A stretch of 64,000 bases of DNA from positions 1,379,001 to 1,443,000 of the forward strand of contig NZ_CP022548.1 in NCBI RefSeq assembly GCF_002776575.1, in the 5' to 3' direction. The position numbers and the translations under genes were made by a program. A model generated the notes under the pieces. It worked only from the letters and a program-made list of their open reading frames with translations. It did no database searches and had not been told where the DNA came from. Source of the stretch: Sphingorhabdus sp. YGSMI21. Lineage in GTDB: Bacteria > Pseudomonadota > Alphaproteobacteria > Sphingomonadales > Sphingomonadaceae. Below, piece by piece: positions 9,209 through 18,485 of the stretch (within the stretch, counting starts at the first letter, position 1; each line of letters starts with the position of its first letter).

Positions 9209-9222
9209 TATTATCGATAATA
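9209..9222. promoter_or_regulatory. Candidate GntR operator upstream of the TonB receptor
   Basis: TATTATCGATAATA is a perfect 14-bp palindrome 26 bp upstream of the TonB receptor start. The same core, extended to 22 bp, occurs at 11425-11446 between the gntR gene and the serine hydrolase. Two copies in the two control regions of one island, with a GntR gene between them, make it the likely operator. No footprint evidence exists here. Confidence 0.65.
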
Positions 9223-9287
9223 TTGTACAAAATCGCGCGCAAGTCAAGTCCGAAACGCGCAGCACGGCAGTGCCCCGATCCAGCTGC

Positions 9288-10592
9288 TTATGGGACGATA
9301 GCGGTCAACAGGTCGCGGAAGCCCCGCGCCGTTGCAGCGAGGGGGTCAGGTGTAACGGTCGATAAATCATCGGTTGCAGCGTGGTGATGACGGTGCGCAC
9401 CAAAGATGCCGGCATGACGCGAGTAGCCGGCCTTGATCACTTCGGAAAGTTCGCCCGCTGTGCCTTCAGCCGAAGGATAGGCCATTTCTATTCCTGGTTG
9501 CCCCTTGAATGTCTCGCGCGCACGCGCGACAAATTCGGGCGACGTCAATATGAAGCGATAGGGATCGGCGCTCGGCAGTGGCAGCAAGCGCCCCGGCGTT
9601 TCGTGATAATCGCGCCCTGCGGCATTTGCGCCGAGATGTAACCAGAAATCGGTTTCGCGGGGCGGAGGGCCGACGTTTCTGATGATTTGGCCGGCACCGA
9701 GATTCTCGTATTCATGCCCGCTGTTACATAAGAACAGCAGGCTGTGCTGCGGGAACGCGCGCGGCATCCACTCTGAGAGCGCGAGCCAGATCGCAATGCC
9801 GGGGCCCCGCTCGCCCACGCAGTCTGTCCAGCCGGAGCGTGGCGTCGAAACGACGAGCCAGGGGCGCCTCGGGCGAATGAGGCGCCCGATGACATTGTGC
9901 GCAGTGCGAGTGCCACCTTGGTCACGGAGTATCAAGTTGGCCGCAACACCATGACGCGCGGCCTCGATCACGGGGCCAGCAAGGCGCGGCGCCAGCAAGG
10001 CGAGCGGCCGCTCCGAAACGAATCGGTCGGCAGGAGTATTAAGCAGCAGCGCTTCGCCCGTAGGACCGGTGGTCACGAGAATTACCGCGCTCGCGCCGCG
10101 AGTCAGCGCGTCGGCGAGTGGCTCGCGAGCATCGTGGTCGGCTAGGCTCGACCAGCGACGGTAGGGCAAGCGCACCACGGCGATCGTCCCGTTAAGCGGG
10201 CCGTCAAATTCAGAGAGGCGGAGCGGCCCATCCAGTCCTGCCGCGCCCGTTTCGACGGCCAGCGGCTGTACCACGAGAGGCACCTTGAGATGGCCAAAGG
10301 TAATTACGCAGTGCGAGGGCTCGAACCATGGCACATCGAACGACTGCAACTCGACCTTCAATCCGGCGTGGGCCAATCGTTTCCGCGTCCAGTCCGCAGT
10401 CCAGGCATCACCCGAGCCACCGGATTGCTTGTTACCCGCCTGGGCGTAGACTCTGATATCCGCCATTAAGCGCTCGGCGCCGAATACGCTTCCTTCGCTG
10501 GAATCCGCCGCAGCAGATTCGGCTTGCAATGTTAGCGGGACCGCGAGTCCCACTTTAAGGAGCGTGCGGCGGTCGGTCGGACACCGGCTCAC
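9288..10592 (-). CDS. M28-like exported hydrolase (degenerate metal site)
   Basis: A 434-residue protein beginning with GTG and a twin-arginine-like leader (DRRTLLKVG) followed by a hydrophobic stretch. Residues about 90-240 resemble a PA domain and the C-terminal part resembles the M28 aminopeptidase fold (NSGHEYENLGA, AHRHHHAATDD). The usual first metal-binding HxD motif is absent: the equivalent position reads STPRSGWTDC. It may therefore be a divergent amidase or a non-catalytic relative. Its GTG start overlaps the gntR stop (GTGA), so the two are co-translated. Function is not established. Confidence 0.65.
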   Translation of the reverse strand: MSRCPTDRRTLLKVGLAVPLTLQAESAAADSSEGSVFGAERLMADIRVYAQAGNKQSGGSGDAWTADWTRKRLAHAGLKVELQSFDVPWFEPSHCVITFGHLKVPLVVQPLAVETGAAGLDGPLRLSEFDGPLNGTIAVVRLPYRRWSSLADHDAREPLADALTRGASAVILVTTGPTGEALLLNTPADRFVSERPLALLAPRLAGPVIEAARHGVAANLILRDQGGTRTAHNVIGRLIRPRRPWLVVSTPRSGWTDCVGERGPGIAIWLALSEWMPRAFPQHSLLFLCNSGHEYENLGAGQIIRNVGPPPRETDFWLHLGANAAGRDYHETPGRLLPLPSADPYRFILTSPEFVARARETFKGQPGIEMAYPSAEGTAGELSEVIKAGYSRHAGIFGAHRHHHAATDDLSTVTPDPLAATARGFRDLLTAIVP

Positions 10593-11329
10593 GTCGCCTT
10601 CGCGCGGCGGCGCCCCGGCTTGGGTTTCTTGTGCCGCGTCTTATATTCCTCAAGTGCCCGTCCGAAGCTGTCTTGCGTCACGCCTATCAGGTCGCGTGCG
10701 GTCGCATCGGCGGCATCGCCGCTGCGCGCGATGATGTGCCGACAAAGCTCCTCATAAAGCACTGCCGATCGCATCGCCGCCTTGTTGCCATGCGTCTCAA
10801 TGTAGCTGTCGGTATAGACATTGTGCTGCCAGCGGGCAAGAAGAGCGACTCGGTCAAGCAACTCGAGCGCAAGGGGTGCATTGCTGCGCTTGGCGATGAA
10901 TCGGCCGATGCGGTTAGAGATCTTTATATGCTCGAAGGTGTCCCCGGTGCGCTGGGTTACATCCTTGTATTCGACGAGCCGGAGCATGAGTTCGCGTCCG
11001 TCGCGATCGGTCATTTCGGCCGCCGCAAGGCGGCAAACGACGCCGAACAGTGATTTCCACAGCTCATAGACCTCGTTCGCTGCGTGTTCGTCGATTTCGA
11101 TTACGTAGGTACCACGCCATGGCACCACCTTGACGAGGCCGATTCGTGCGAGATGGCGGAACGCCTCGCGCACGGGCGCGTGACTCACACCGAACCGCGC
11201 AGCGATTTCCCTTTCCCGTAACCAGGAACCCGGAGGGATCCGCCATTCGACGATGTCGTCCGTCAAGAGGCGTGCAATCACCTGGTCCTGAGTCGGCGCG
11301 CTCTCGTCGTTCGTCTTCGTCGCGGCCAT
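10589..11329 (-). CDS. GntR-family transcriptional regulator
   Basis: A 246-residue FadR-type GntR regulator: N-terminal winged helix with the hallmark GSWLREREIAARFGVSHAPV (about residues 38-57) followed by an all-helical FCD-like effector domain. It is the first gene of the leftward unit and overlaps the M28-like gene by 4 bp. The 151 bp to the divergent serine hydrolase carry a 22-bp palindrome, so autoregulation and control of both flanks is likely. The ligand is unknown, probably a breakdown product handled by this island. Confidence 0.9.
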   Translation of the reverse strand: MAATKTNDESAPTQDQVIARLLTDDIVEWRIPPGSWLREREIAARFGVSHAPVREAFRHLARIGLVKVVPWRGTYVIEIDEHAANEVYELWKSLFGVVCRLAAAEMTDRDGRELMLRLVEYKDVTQRTGDTFEHIKISNRIGRFIAKRSNAPLALELLDRVALLARWQHNVYTDSYIETHGNKAAMRSAVLYEELCRHIIARSGDAADATARDLIGVTQDSFGRALEEYKTRHKKPKPGRRRAKAT

Positions 11330-11395
11330 TTCTTTCCATTCGGCTTTCTTCGCTCGCGACGCGCTCCATTTGTCGGCGCGCGCGAGGATTCGATT

Positions 11396-11446
11396 ATTGC
11401 GGAATCAATTATTGATTGCGGAATCAGTTATTATCGATAATAACTG
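11396..11446. promoter_or_regulatory. Tandem 18-bp repeat and 22-bp palindrome (GntR operator)
   Basis: ATTGCGGAATCARTTATT occurs twice, at 11396-11413 and 11415-11432, differing at one base. Overlapping the second copy is CAGTTATTATCGATAATAACTG (11425-11446), a perfect 22-bp palindrome. It lies between gntR (start 11329) and the serine hydrolase (start 11481) and shares its core with 9209-9222. Confidence 0.7.
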
Positions 11447-11480
11447 CAAAAGACAAGTATCGGAATGGAGATATCTCAGC

Positions 11481-12491
11481 GTGCACAAGCTATGGATTGC
11501 CGCGACTGCCTTCGCAACGTTGATGGGGGCAACTGAAGCACAAGCAGGCGCCCCAACACAGGCAACCTGCACGAAAGCGATCGCCTATTCCGATGAAAAC
11601 AGGGGCGTTGCGGTGCTTGTTCTCAAGAACGGGCTCGTCCTGTGCGCCTCTTCGCAAACAACCGAGCCACATGAACTTTGGTCCGGCACCAAGAGCCTCG
11701 TTGGCTTGATGGCAGCAGCGGCCGCTCAGGATGGTCTGCTCAATCTGGACGAGCGCGCGGCGGAAACTATCACCGAGTGGGAAAGCGACCCGCCGAAAAA
11801 CGCGATCACCTTGCACCATCTCCTGTCGATGACCAGCGGCCAACCCTCAGCCGTAGGGCACCCTCAGAGTTATGCGGCGTCGCTGAAGATTGCGCTTACT
11901 GCCCAACCAGGATCACGCTTCCAGTATGGACCAGCCCCGTTACAGATTTTCGGCGAGATCATGCGTCGCAAGCTCGAAGCTGCGGGACAGGATCCCGATC
12001 CACGCCGTTATCTGGAACGGCGTATACTCGGTCCGATCGGCGTGACCGTTGCAAAGTGGCGCAACGGACCAGACGGCAACCCACTGATGCCCCAGGGTGT
12101 GACGATTAGCGCAGGGCAATGGGCAAAAATCGGCGAGTTCGTTCGCGGCGGCGGCAAGAGCCGAGGAGCGCAGTTGGTCGATCCCGGCACATTTGCCGCG
12201 CTGTTTGAAGGGACCCGCGCCAACCCTGCGTATGGCCTGACTTGGTGGCTTCCACGAACAACGCCGTCTAGGGATGCGGTGACGGCTTCCACCGACATCA
12301 CGGATCCCAATGCTGACCTGCCGCCAGATATGGTGGTTGCGGCTGGTGCGGGCGACCAGCGGCTTTACGTCATTCCGTCGCGTGGGCTGACGATAGTGAG
12401 GCAGGCTCGCCTAGATCTGAGTGCGCTGCTCGCCGGCAGGAAGAGCGAGTGGTCCGATCGGCATTTCCTGTCTCTGATTTTAGTCCAATAG
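11481..12491 (+). CDS. Secreted beta-lactamase-fold serine hydrolase
   Basis: A 336-residue protein from GTG 11481, chosen because it yields a clean signal peptide (HKLWIAATAFATLMG, cleavage after AQA) and has GGAG about ten bases upstream; the frame is open to 11370 but that part is not signal-like. The SxxK motif is SGTK at residues 68-71, as in class C beta-lactamase, esterase EstB and DD-peptidase relatives, with YGP near 150 as the likely second motif. It would act in the periplasm. Divergent from gntR and under the 22-bp palindrome, it belongs to the same island. An esterase or amidase role is more likely than antibiotic resistance. Confidence 0.8.
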   Translation: MHKLWIAATAFATLMGATEAQAGAPTQATCTKAIAYSDENRGVAVLVLKNGLVLCASSQTTEPHELWSGTKSLVGLMAAAAAQDGLLNLDERAAETITEWESDPPKNAITLHHLLSMTSGQPSAVGHPQSYAASLKIALTAQPGSRFQYGPAPLQIFGEIMRRKLEAAGQDPDPRRYLERRILGPIGVTVAKWRNGPDGNPLMPQGVTISAGQWAKIGEFVRGGGKSRGAQLVDPGTFAALFEGTRANPAYGLTWWLPRTTPSRDAVTASTDITDPNADLPPDMVVAAGAGDQRLYVIPSRGLTIVRQARLDLSALLAGRKSEWSDRHFLSLILVQ

Positions 12492-12599
12492 GACCTTCGG
12501 GAAGCTGATGCAGGATTTTTTTGCCGGGCATGCGACGCGGATGCAGGGTGACCTCGGAGTTGGCAAAGAGTGGACCGCGCTCTACATGGGAAGACTGTT

Positions 12600-14246
12600 A
12601 TGCTGATGGGCTTGATGCAGGAAAGGCCGCTTCAGATTAGCGCCATTCTCGAGCACGCCGCGCGAGCCCATGGTAACCGCGAGATTGTTTCTGAACTGGT
12701 CAACGAGCCCGCATGGCGATTTGATTGGCGGTCCTGCGACCGGCGCGCACGGCAGGCCGCGCAAGCGCTGACCGTACTCGGGATCGAAGCCGGCGACCGT
12801 ATATCGTCACTCGCGTGGAACACCCATCGGCACCTTGAGCTTTTCTATGCCGTGCCTGGCATGGGCGCGGTGCTCCACACAGCGAACCCCCGGCTAAGCG
12901 ACGAGCAGATCGCATTCACCATTGGTCACGCGGGAAGCCGCATTTTGCTCTTCGACGCCAATCTCTTTCCTCTGGTCGAACGACTTAAACCTTTGCTGGC
13001 CAGGATCGAGCATTTTATCCTGCTCGGCACGGCTGCTGCCGAAGCGCCCGATGCGCTGTCGTGTGTCGGCTATGAGAATCTGATTGCCGGGCATAGCGGC
13101 AATTTCGACTGGCCCTGCTTCGACGAGAACACTGCCGCAGTGCTTTGCTATACCTCCGGGACGACCGGTGATCCCAAGGGGATTCTCTACAGCCATCGCT
13201 CGATCGTCCTGCACGCGATGGCCGCGGGGTTGAGCAGCGCCTTCGGCTTCGGCGCTTTCGATGTGATTCTGCCCTGCTCGTCGATGTATCACGCCACGGC
13301 GTGGGGGTTGCCCTATGCCGCAGGCATCAACGGCTGCAAGCTGGTTCTGCCCTGTGATCGCATGGATGGGCCAAGCCTGGCGCGGCTCATTTGCGACGAA
13401 GGGGTGACGTTCTCGTGCGGCGTGCCGACGATCTGGACAATGTACCTCGCGCATATCACCTCGAGTGGGCAGGATGTAGGCAAGCTGAAGCGAGTGGTGA
13501 TCGGAGGCTCGGCCGTGCCACGCGCGATGGCTGAGACCTTCCGTGAGCGCTATGGTGTAACGGTTCTCCAGATATGGGGCATGACCGAGACAAGCCCGCT
13601 CGGGGTCATTTCTACTCCGACACCTGCCCTTGCCGCAGAGGGAACCGAGTTTGCCGATGAGGTCCTGCTGACCCGGCAAGGACGGATGCAGTTCGGGATC
13701 GAACTACGTATCGTCGACGAGGCCGGAGACTCCTTGCCCTGGGACGGCGAGCAAGCAGGGGCATTGCAGGTTCGCGGCGCTTGGGTCGTCGACCGTTATT
13801 ACCCCGGAGCCGTAGCGGCAGACCATGCCGGATGGTTCGAAACTGGTGACATTGGCACAATCGACCGCTTTGGCTTCCTTCGGCTCACTGATCGCGCAAA
13901 GGATGTCATCAAGTCGGGCGGCGAATGGATAAGTTCGATCGACCTGGAAAATGCGGCAGCGGGCTGTCCCGGCGTGCGGGTTGCCGCGGTGATCGGCGTC
14001 CATGATCCCAAATGGGAAGAGCGTCCGCTGCTCGTGATCGAACCACACGACGATCGCGCGCCGACCCGCGAAGATCTCCGCATTTATCTGGCAGCACGCG
14101 TAGCGAAATGGTGGTTGCCGGACGAAATTGTCTTTGCCCGCATCCCGCTGACCGCGACGGGCAAGATCGACAAAAAGGCACTTCGAAACAGTTACGGGAA
14201 CCGCGACTTCGATTCGCCCGTCCGGTGCGAGCCAAGTTCTTTATAG
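12600..14246 (+). CDS. Acyl-CoA synthetase (AMP-forming, AlkK type)
   Basis: A 548-residue member of the adenylate-forming family. The P-loop motif [11 protein letters not shown], the central WGMTETSP motif and the late [17 protein letters not shown] and C-terminal [10 protein letters not shown] lysine motif are all present, so it should activate a carboxylic acid with ATP and CoA. ATG 12600 is preferred (GGGAAG upstream) over the GTG at 12570. It follows the serine hydrolase by 108 bp on the same strand and could activate an acid released by the island's hydrolases. Chain length or aromatic preference cannot be read from sequence. Confidence 0.9.
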   Translation: MLMGLMQERPLQISAILEHAARAHGNREIVSELVNEPAWRFDWRSCDRRARQAAQALTVLGIEAGDRISSLAWNTHRHLELFYAVPGMGAVLHTANPRLSDEQIAFTIGHAGSRILLFDANLFPLVERLKPLLARIEHFILLGTAAAEAPDALSCVGYENLIAGHSGNFDWPCFDENTAAVLCYTSGTTGDPKGILYSHRSIVLHAMAAGLSSAFGFGAFDVILPCSSMYHATAWGLPYAAGINGCKLVLPCDRMDGPSLARLICDEGVTFSCGVPTIWTMYLAHITSSGQDVGKLKRVVIGGSAVPRAMAETFRERYGVTVLQIWGMTETSPLGVISTPTPALAAEGTEFADEVLLTRQGRMQFGIELRIVDEAGDSLPWDGEQAGALQVRGAWVVDRYYPGAVAADHAGWFETGDIGTIDRFGFLRLTDRAKDVIKSGGEWISSIDLENAAAGCPGVRVAAVIGVHDPKWEERPLLVIEPHDDRAPTREDLRIYLAARVAKWWLPDEIVFARIPLTATGKIDKKALRNSYGNRDFDSPVRCEPSSL

Positions 14247-14606
14247 GGTTGCTGCCCATTCAGCACATCATCCTCGGCCGATGACCTCCATCACATCATG
14301 GGCGTCGATCAATGGTTGGAATGTCGGAAGGGTACGCCCTCAGATTGGACACATCGGCAATGCCGTTTGTCGGGTACATGGTCGTTTACGCGGTCGAGAC
14401 GTGCCCGCCGCAGGATAGGTTTTCGAGGGCCGGATCTTCCTATGTCTTCTACGCACGTTGGCTCGGGATGATGCCAAGTGCAGCGCACTTAACGGAATGA
14501 TCCTGTCCGCGTCCCGACAGGGACGGCTCGGTGCCCACAGCATGGACGCAAACTATAGGGAAGTTCAGATCAGGGCATTGATGGCTTTTCTGTCATGCTA
14601 CTCTTG
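14247..14606. other. 360-bp region without a recognisable gene
   Basis: Sequence between the acyl-CoA ligase and the IS110 transposase. Short open frames (for example 14312-14500) have no ribosome site or motif. Part probably belongs to the IS110 element's non-coding end, but IS110 elements lack terminal inverted repeats, so the boundary cannot be placed from one copy. Confidence 0.4.
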
Positions 14607-15632
14607 TCAAGCCTCGGCAGGGACCGAGCGGTCGAACAGTTCACCTGTTCGAAGCATGGTATGCATGATCACGGCGAGCTTGCGCGCGACCGCGACGGCG
14701 GCTCGTTTAAAGCCAATTTTCTCCTTGAGTTTCAAACCCCAGATGCGCAACGCGCTGTCTGCCGTGGTGCGAGTGAGGATCACGACTGCCGCTTCGTACA
14801 ACAGTCCGCGCAGATGACTGTCGCCACGCCTAGATATATGGCCGTCATAATCGACTTCGCCCGATTGGTAACGCCTAGTCGTCAAGCCGATCCAGGCTCC
14901 AACCGAACGCGACTTCCGGAAGTTTTCCGGGTCTTCGATCGCCGCAACGAAGGACGAGGCGGTCACCGCGCCAACGCCAGGTATCGAAGATAACAGTTGG
15001 CATTGCTCGCTTGCTCGCGCCGAGGCGATAAGCTGTTTGCTCAATTCGGAGGCGCGGGCGCGGATACCCCGCCAAGCCTCGAGCACCGGCAAGATGATCT
15101 GCTCGAGTCCTGCATTGCTTGCCAGCAGGCTACGTACATGGCCCTCGAAAAAGCGCCCGGCGCTCTTGGGAACCACCAGGCCGAAGGTCTTCATCAGACC
15201 GCGGATCTGATTTGACAGTTGCGTCGTCGCCCTCAACATCTGATTGCGCGCTGCAACCAGCGTGCGGGTCAGCATGCTCTCGAAGCTCTTCACGCGCACC
15301 TCGCGGCAAATGCCGACCTCAGCCAGATGTGCGAGGCCGTCTGCGTCGTTCGCATCGGTCTTATTCGGTGCCATGTCGAGAGCTGCCTTAGCATGGCGGG
15401 CATCGATGCAGATTGTCGGCAAGTCTTCCTGCTTCAGCGCGTGATAAAACCAAACCGACAGAGAACCCGTTTCGAGCACAACGCGTTTTACGCTCGGAGC
15501 ACGCTTGCGAATCACTTCTGCTATTAGTTTAGGGTCAGACGGGCACTTACCGCGCCAGATCCGCGCTCCTCCCTCCCGCACCGAGATGAATGTATCTTTC
15601 AAAGATACGTCGAGTCCGATAAACTGTTCCAT
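14607..15632 (-). mobile_element. IS110-family transposase, intact
   Basis: A 341-residue DEDD transposase of the IS110/IS1111 group: N-terminal RuvC-like domain beginning EQFIGLDVSLKDTF and containing DANDADGLA, and the C-terminal Transposase_20 domain with LLSSIPGVGAVTASSF near residue 215. The length is normal and no frame breaks are visible, so the element may be active. It separates the esterase island from the meta-pathway block and lies next to a cytochrome c remnant, so it may have helped break that region. Confidence 0.92.
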
Positions 15633-15841
15633 GGTTGTCTCCTGTTTGATGCTGGGCCCGGTTACAATCGTGAGCCCGTTTTCATCCTATCGGGGGGCAA
15701 CCAAACTTCCAACGCATCGCAATCGAGCTGCTGTTCCCAACCCCGCGATTAACCGGCGAAAGGCCGCGACAAGTTCGCAGGACCTGGACCGTCAGGCCGA
15801 GATTTGATACAACACGTGACCAGCAGACTAATATTGCAAGC

Positions 15842-16020
15842 GTTTATCGCGAGGACGCTAGTGCGCTCATACCCAGGATGATCGGACGTAGCGATCTCGC
15901 GTTCGATTATCTGCATTCGATTTTTAGGCATGGCCTCATCGAGATCTGGCCTTCGGCCAGACCGAACATAGCGATTTTGAGATCGAGGGAATTTTCGACT
16001 TTATCAGGTCTGCGAATTCC
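15842..16020 (+). pseudogene. Remnant of a PchC-like cytochrome c gene
   Basis: The plus strand reads RMIGRSDLAFDYLHSIFRHG, matching SLIGRKDLELDYLRMIVRQG of the intact cytochrome at 22372-22728, then LIEIWPSARPN against LIEMPPFRPTE. At about 15970 a single-base shift moves the match to the next frame, SDFEIEGIFDFIRSAN against SDAEIDEIYAHIMSAK. The heme-binding CxxCH half is missing and the axial Met of MPPFRP is lost. This is a degraded second copy of a p-cresol-methylhydroxylase-type cytochrome subunit, not a gene in use. Only this C-terminal part could be traced. Confidence 0.75.
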
Positions 16021-16558
16021 CCCGCTTCGAAGCCGGCGCGAACGCCCTGACGACCAACTGCGTCAGCAGAGCAGCCGCCGCTTCGGGAGCGGCAATCGCC
16101 CGGCGGTAGATTTCGAGACTGGCATGCGCCGCGCTTTCCGGCGAGGTTCGATGATCCACAGAGGCTGGCCGCGAAAGATCAATTAACGCCGACTGGACCT
16201 GGCGCTCTGATTTCAGTTCGACTGCCTTCAACGCTGCGTAAAGCTTCGTCAGTTCGGCTGCCGGATCCGTGTCTGTCGCTTTGTCGATGTACCGTCGCAC
16301 CCATCGCCTGGCGTCTCGCAGCGGGTGCACCAGGTTTTCGTTGAGCAGCGAAATTCTGACCAGAACCTCGCCGATCTTGGACTGATCGAGCACCGTACGG
16401 GAGCCCTGCGCCGACCAGAGGCAGAATAGCACCGCGTTGACGTCGAAGCCATGCTCATCCTGCAAGGCTAGGCACAACTCGGCGACGTACGGTTTTGCGT
16501 ACACGTCCAGCGAGAACTGCCAAAATGCCGAAGCAGCAGTCTGATCCCGCTTGGTCAT
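16004..16558 (-). CDS. TIGR02444-family protein of unknown function
   Basis: A protein of about 184 residues whose N-terminal half, FWQFSLDVYAKPYVAELCLA then LQDEHGFDVNAVLFCLW, carries the signature of the TIGR02444 (DUF2390) family found in many proteobacteria without known role. The conserved part ends near residue 130; the Ala-rich tail is variable. It converges on the cytochrome remnant and overlaps its last bases. No operon partner is evident: the next minus-strand gene upstream starts 936 bp away. The start is taken at MTKRDQ (16558). Confidence 0.7.
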   Translation of the reverse strand: MTKRDQTAASAFWQFSLDVYAKPYVAELCLALQDEHGFDVNAVLFCLWSAQGSRTVLDQSKIGEVLVRISLLNENLVHPLRDARRWVRRYIDKATDTDPAAELTKLYAALKAVELKSERQVQSALIDLSRPASVDHRTSPESAAHASLEIYRRAIAAPEAAAALLTQLVVRAFAPASKRGNSQT

Positions 16559-16633
16559 TCCCACACCGGTCCGGGCTGGCAGACGCAGAGCATTGCGCCT
16601 ACCAGCGCACCCGGTGCCGGAATGCCGGGAGCA

Positions 16634-17494
16634 TCAGAAAGTACGCGCGCCGAAATGGATTTCCATCATCGGCCGCATGACATCCCAACGCTCAAGCTGC
16701 GACCAATGACCCGAGCGGTCGAGCACATAGAGCTCGGCGTACTGCAGGTGCTCGATCAGGTAGAGGCTGGTGTCGAGCGGAACGATGCGGTCCTGCCTAC
16801 CGTGGAAGATCAAAACATTGTGCGGCAGCTTGGACAGGATCGATGGCGGCATGTTGAGCGCTTCGATACCCTGCTTCATTGAATCGATCATCTTGACAGC
16901 GGTTTTCATGATCTCGGGATCGGTCGCGATCTTGTAACGGTTGCTGACGATCTCATCCATGCCTTCGAACTTGGCGGCGTCGTGGGCGAAACTGTGCATC
17001 AGCTGGCGGTAACGGGACGGCCGCGGATCCGAGTAGAATGACAGCAGGCGCACAAGCTCTGGAGTCCGGGGGCCGGGAGCGCCGATCGACCCCATCAGCA
17101 CCACGCGGTCGATCCAGTCGGGCTCTTCGCTCATCATCTGAAGAGTGAGCGCGCCTCCCATCGAATTGCCGACGACATGGGCCTTCTCGATCCCCAGCGT
17201 CTCGAGCAGGCCGAAGCACTGTTCGACTCGTGTACCGATCCATGCCATGACGTTGTCAGGCCAGGGTTCGGGGATGACCGACTGTCCGAAGCCGATCAGG
17301 TCGGGTGCGATCACGAAGAAATTTTCTGCCAGGTCGGGCATCAGGTGCAGCCAGTTGGAACCGGCGTGTGCGCCCGGTCCTGCCCCGTGCAGCAGAAGAA
17401 TAGCGGGGTTGCTCGGGTCACCTGCCAGCAATGTGTGCGAAGTCAGCCCCCGCCCCGTGATCTTCTCTTCCCTTACGCTCGTGTCGCCTTGCAT
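16634..17494 (-). CDS. Meta-cleavage product (C-C bond) hydrolase, XylF/BphD type
   Basis: A 286-residue alpha/beta hydrolase of the MCP-hydrolase group: LLHGAGPGAHAGSNW oxyanion loop near residues 35-50, nucleophile elbow VGNSMGGAL (Ser about 112), late HGRQDRIVPL with the acid, and GHWSQLERWD with the catalytic His. Such enzymes split the dienoate made by extradiol ring cleavage. ATG 17494 is preceded by AGAGGAGA; the frame runs 12 codons further. It is divergent from the hydratase-aldolase pair across a 127-bp region containing the recurrent motif. A second hydrolase of this family lies at 42829. Confidence 0.88.
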   Translation of the reverse strand: MQGDTSVREEKITGRGLTSHTLLAGDPSNPAILLLHGAGPGAHAGSNWLHLMPDLAENFFVIAPDLIGFGQSVIPEPWPDNVMAWIGTRVEQCFGLLETLGIEKAHVVGNSMGGALTLQMMSEEPDWIDRVVLMGSIGAPGPRTPELVRLLSFYSDPRPSRYRQLMHSFAHDAAKFEGMDEIVSNRYKIATDPEIMKTAVKMIDSMKQGIEALNMPPSILSKLPHNVLIFHGRQDRIVPLDTSLYLIEHLQYAELYVLDRSGHWSQLERWDVMRPMMEIHFGARTF

Positions 17495-17573
17495 CCTGTT
17501 TCTCCTCTGAAAACTGCGTGTTTCTGCCATGACAGGCCTGTTCGGTGCGGCACGGCTATAGACGACCGTTCAT

Positions 17574-17586
17574 AACTGTGCAATGC
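17574..17586 (+). promoter_or_regulatory. Copy 1 of recurrent motif CAYTGTGYAATRC
   Basis: AACTGTGCAATGC lies between the divergent hydrolase and hydratase genes, 36 bp upstream of the hydratase start. It matches CACTGTGCAATAC at 37155-37167 at 11 of 13 positions, and CATTGTGTAATGC (minus strand of 63876-63888) at 10 of 13. The embedded AATGCATT is a palindrome. Confidence 0.5.
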
Positions 17587-17621
17587 ATTCGTCAAAGTGG
17601 GTTACGGATGAGGAGCAATTT

Positions 17622-18476
17622 ATGAACCAAGATGGCGGTGGTAGCGGAACCGGACCCTGCGATTCGGCGGCGAGTCTTAGCGAGGAAGAGATAGCAGCGT
17701 TTGCGGCCGAGCTCGACCAAGCCGAACAGTCACGTCAGCAGATCCGCCAGTTCACGGTGCGCCGACCGGGAATGTCGATCGCCGATGGCTATCGCATCAG
17801 CAAACGATGGGTCGACCTCAAGCTCGCTTCCGGGAGAAAGGTCTTCGGTCACAAGATAGGCTTGACTTCACGAGCGATGCAGCAAGCCGCCGGGATTACC
17901 GAACCCGATTACGGAACGTTGCTCGACGATATGGTATTCGAACAGGGGAGCGACGTGCCTTTCGACCGGTTCATCACGCCCAAGGTCGAGGTCGAGCTCG
18001 CTTTCGTTTTGGGGAAACGGATCGAAGGACCCGGTGCAACGATCTTTGACGTACTCAAGGCGACCGAATATGTTATCCCGGCGGTCGAGATAATCGACAG
18101 CCGCACATTTCCCGTCGATCCCGCAACCGGCGCGTGTCGCATAGTGCAGGACACAATCAGCGACAATGCTGCCAATGCCGGGATAATCGTCGGTGGATTG
18201 CCGATGCGGCCTGACAAGATCGACATGCGCTGGGTCAGTGCGCTGCTTAGCCGCAACGGTGTGATCGAGGAAACGGGCGTCGCCGCAGGCGTGCTCAACA
18301 ATCCGGCGAACGGCGTGGCGTGGCTTGCCAACCGCCTTGCTCCTTGGGACCAAACGCTGGAGGCAGGCGAAGTCGTTCTGGGCGGGTCGTTCACCCGCCC
18401 TGTCGAAGTCCGAAGGGGTGATGTTTTCAACGCCGATTTCGGACAGTTGGGCGCTATCGGCTTCCGGTTCGTCTAG
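17622..18476 (+). CDS. 2-oxo-enoate hydratase (HpaH/XylJ family)
   Basis: A 284-residue member of the fumarylacetoacetase-like hydratase/decarboxylase family: [20 protein letters not shown] then [10 protein letters not shown] near residues 65-95, [14 protein letters not shown], and AVEIIDSR with QDTISDNA. These are the metal and substrate motifs shared by 2-oxopent-4-enoate hydratase and 2-oxohept-4-ene-1,7-dioate hydratase (HpaH). ATG 17622 has AGGAG at 17611; the upstream in-frame ATG at 17583 overlaps the control motif. With the HpaI-type aldolase nine bases downstream it would form the last two steps of an HpaH/HpaI-like route. Confidence 0.88.
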   Translation: MNQDGGGSGTGPCDSAASLSEEEIAAFAAELDQAEQSRQQIRQFTVRRPGMSIADGYRISKRWVDLKLASGRKVFGHKIGLTSRAMQQAAGITEPDYGTLLDDMVFEQGSDVPFDRFITPKVEVELAFVLGKRIEGPGATIFDVLKATEYVIPAVEIIDSRTFPVDPATGACRIVQDTISDNAANAGIIVGGLPMRPDKIDMRWVSALLSRNGVIEETGVAAGVLNNPANGVAWLANRLAPWDQTLEAGEVVLGGSFTRPVEVRRGDVFNADFGQLGAIGFRFV

Positions 18477-18485
18477 GGCAAGACT

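Noticed and set aside
11370..11480. N-terminal extension of the serine hydrolase from 11370
   Set aside because: It would run through the operator palindrome and hide the signal peptide; GTG 11481 with GGAG upstream is the better start.
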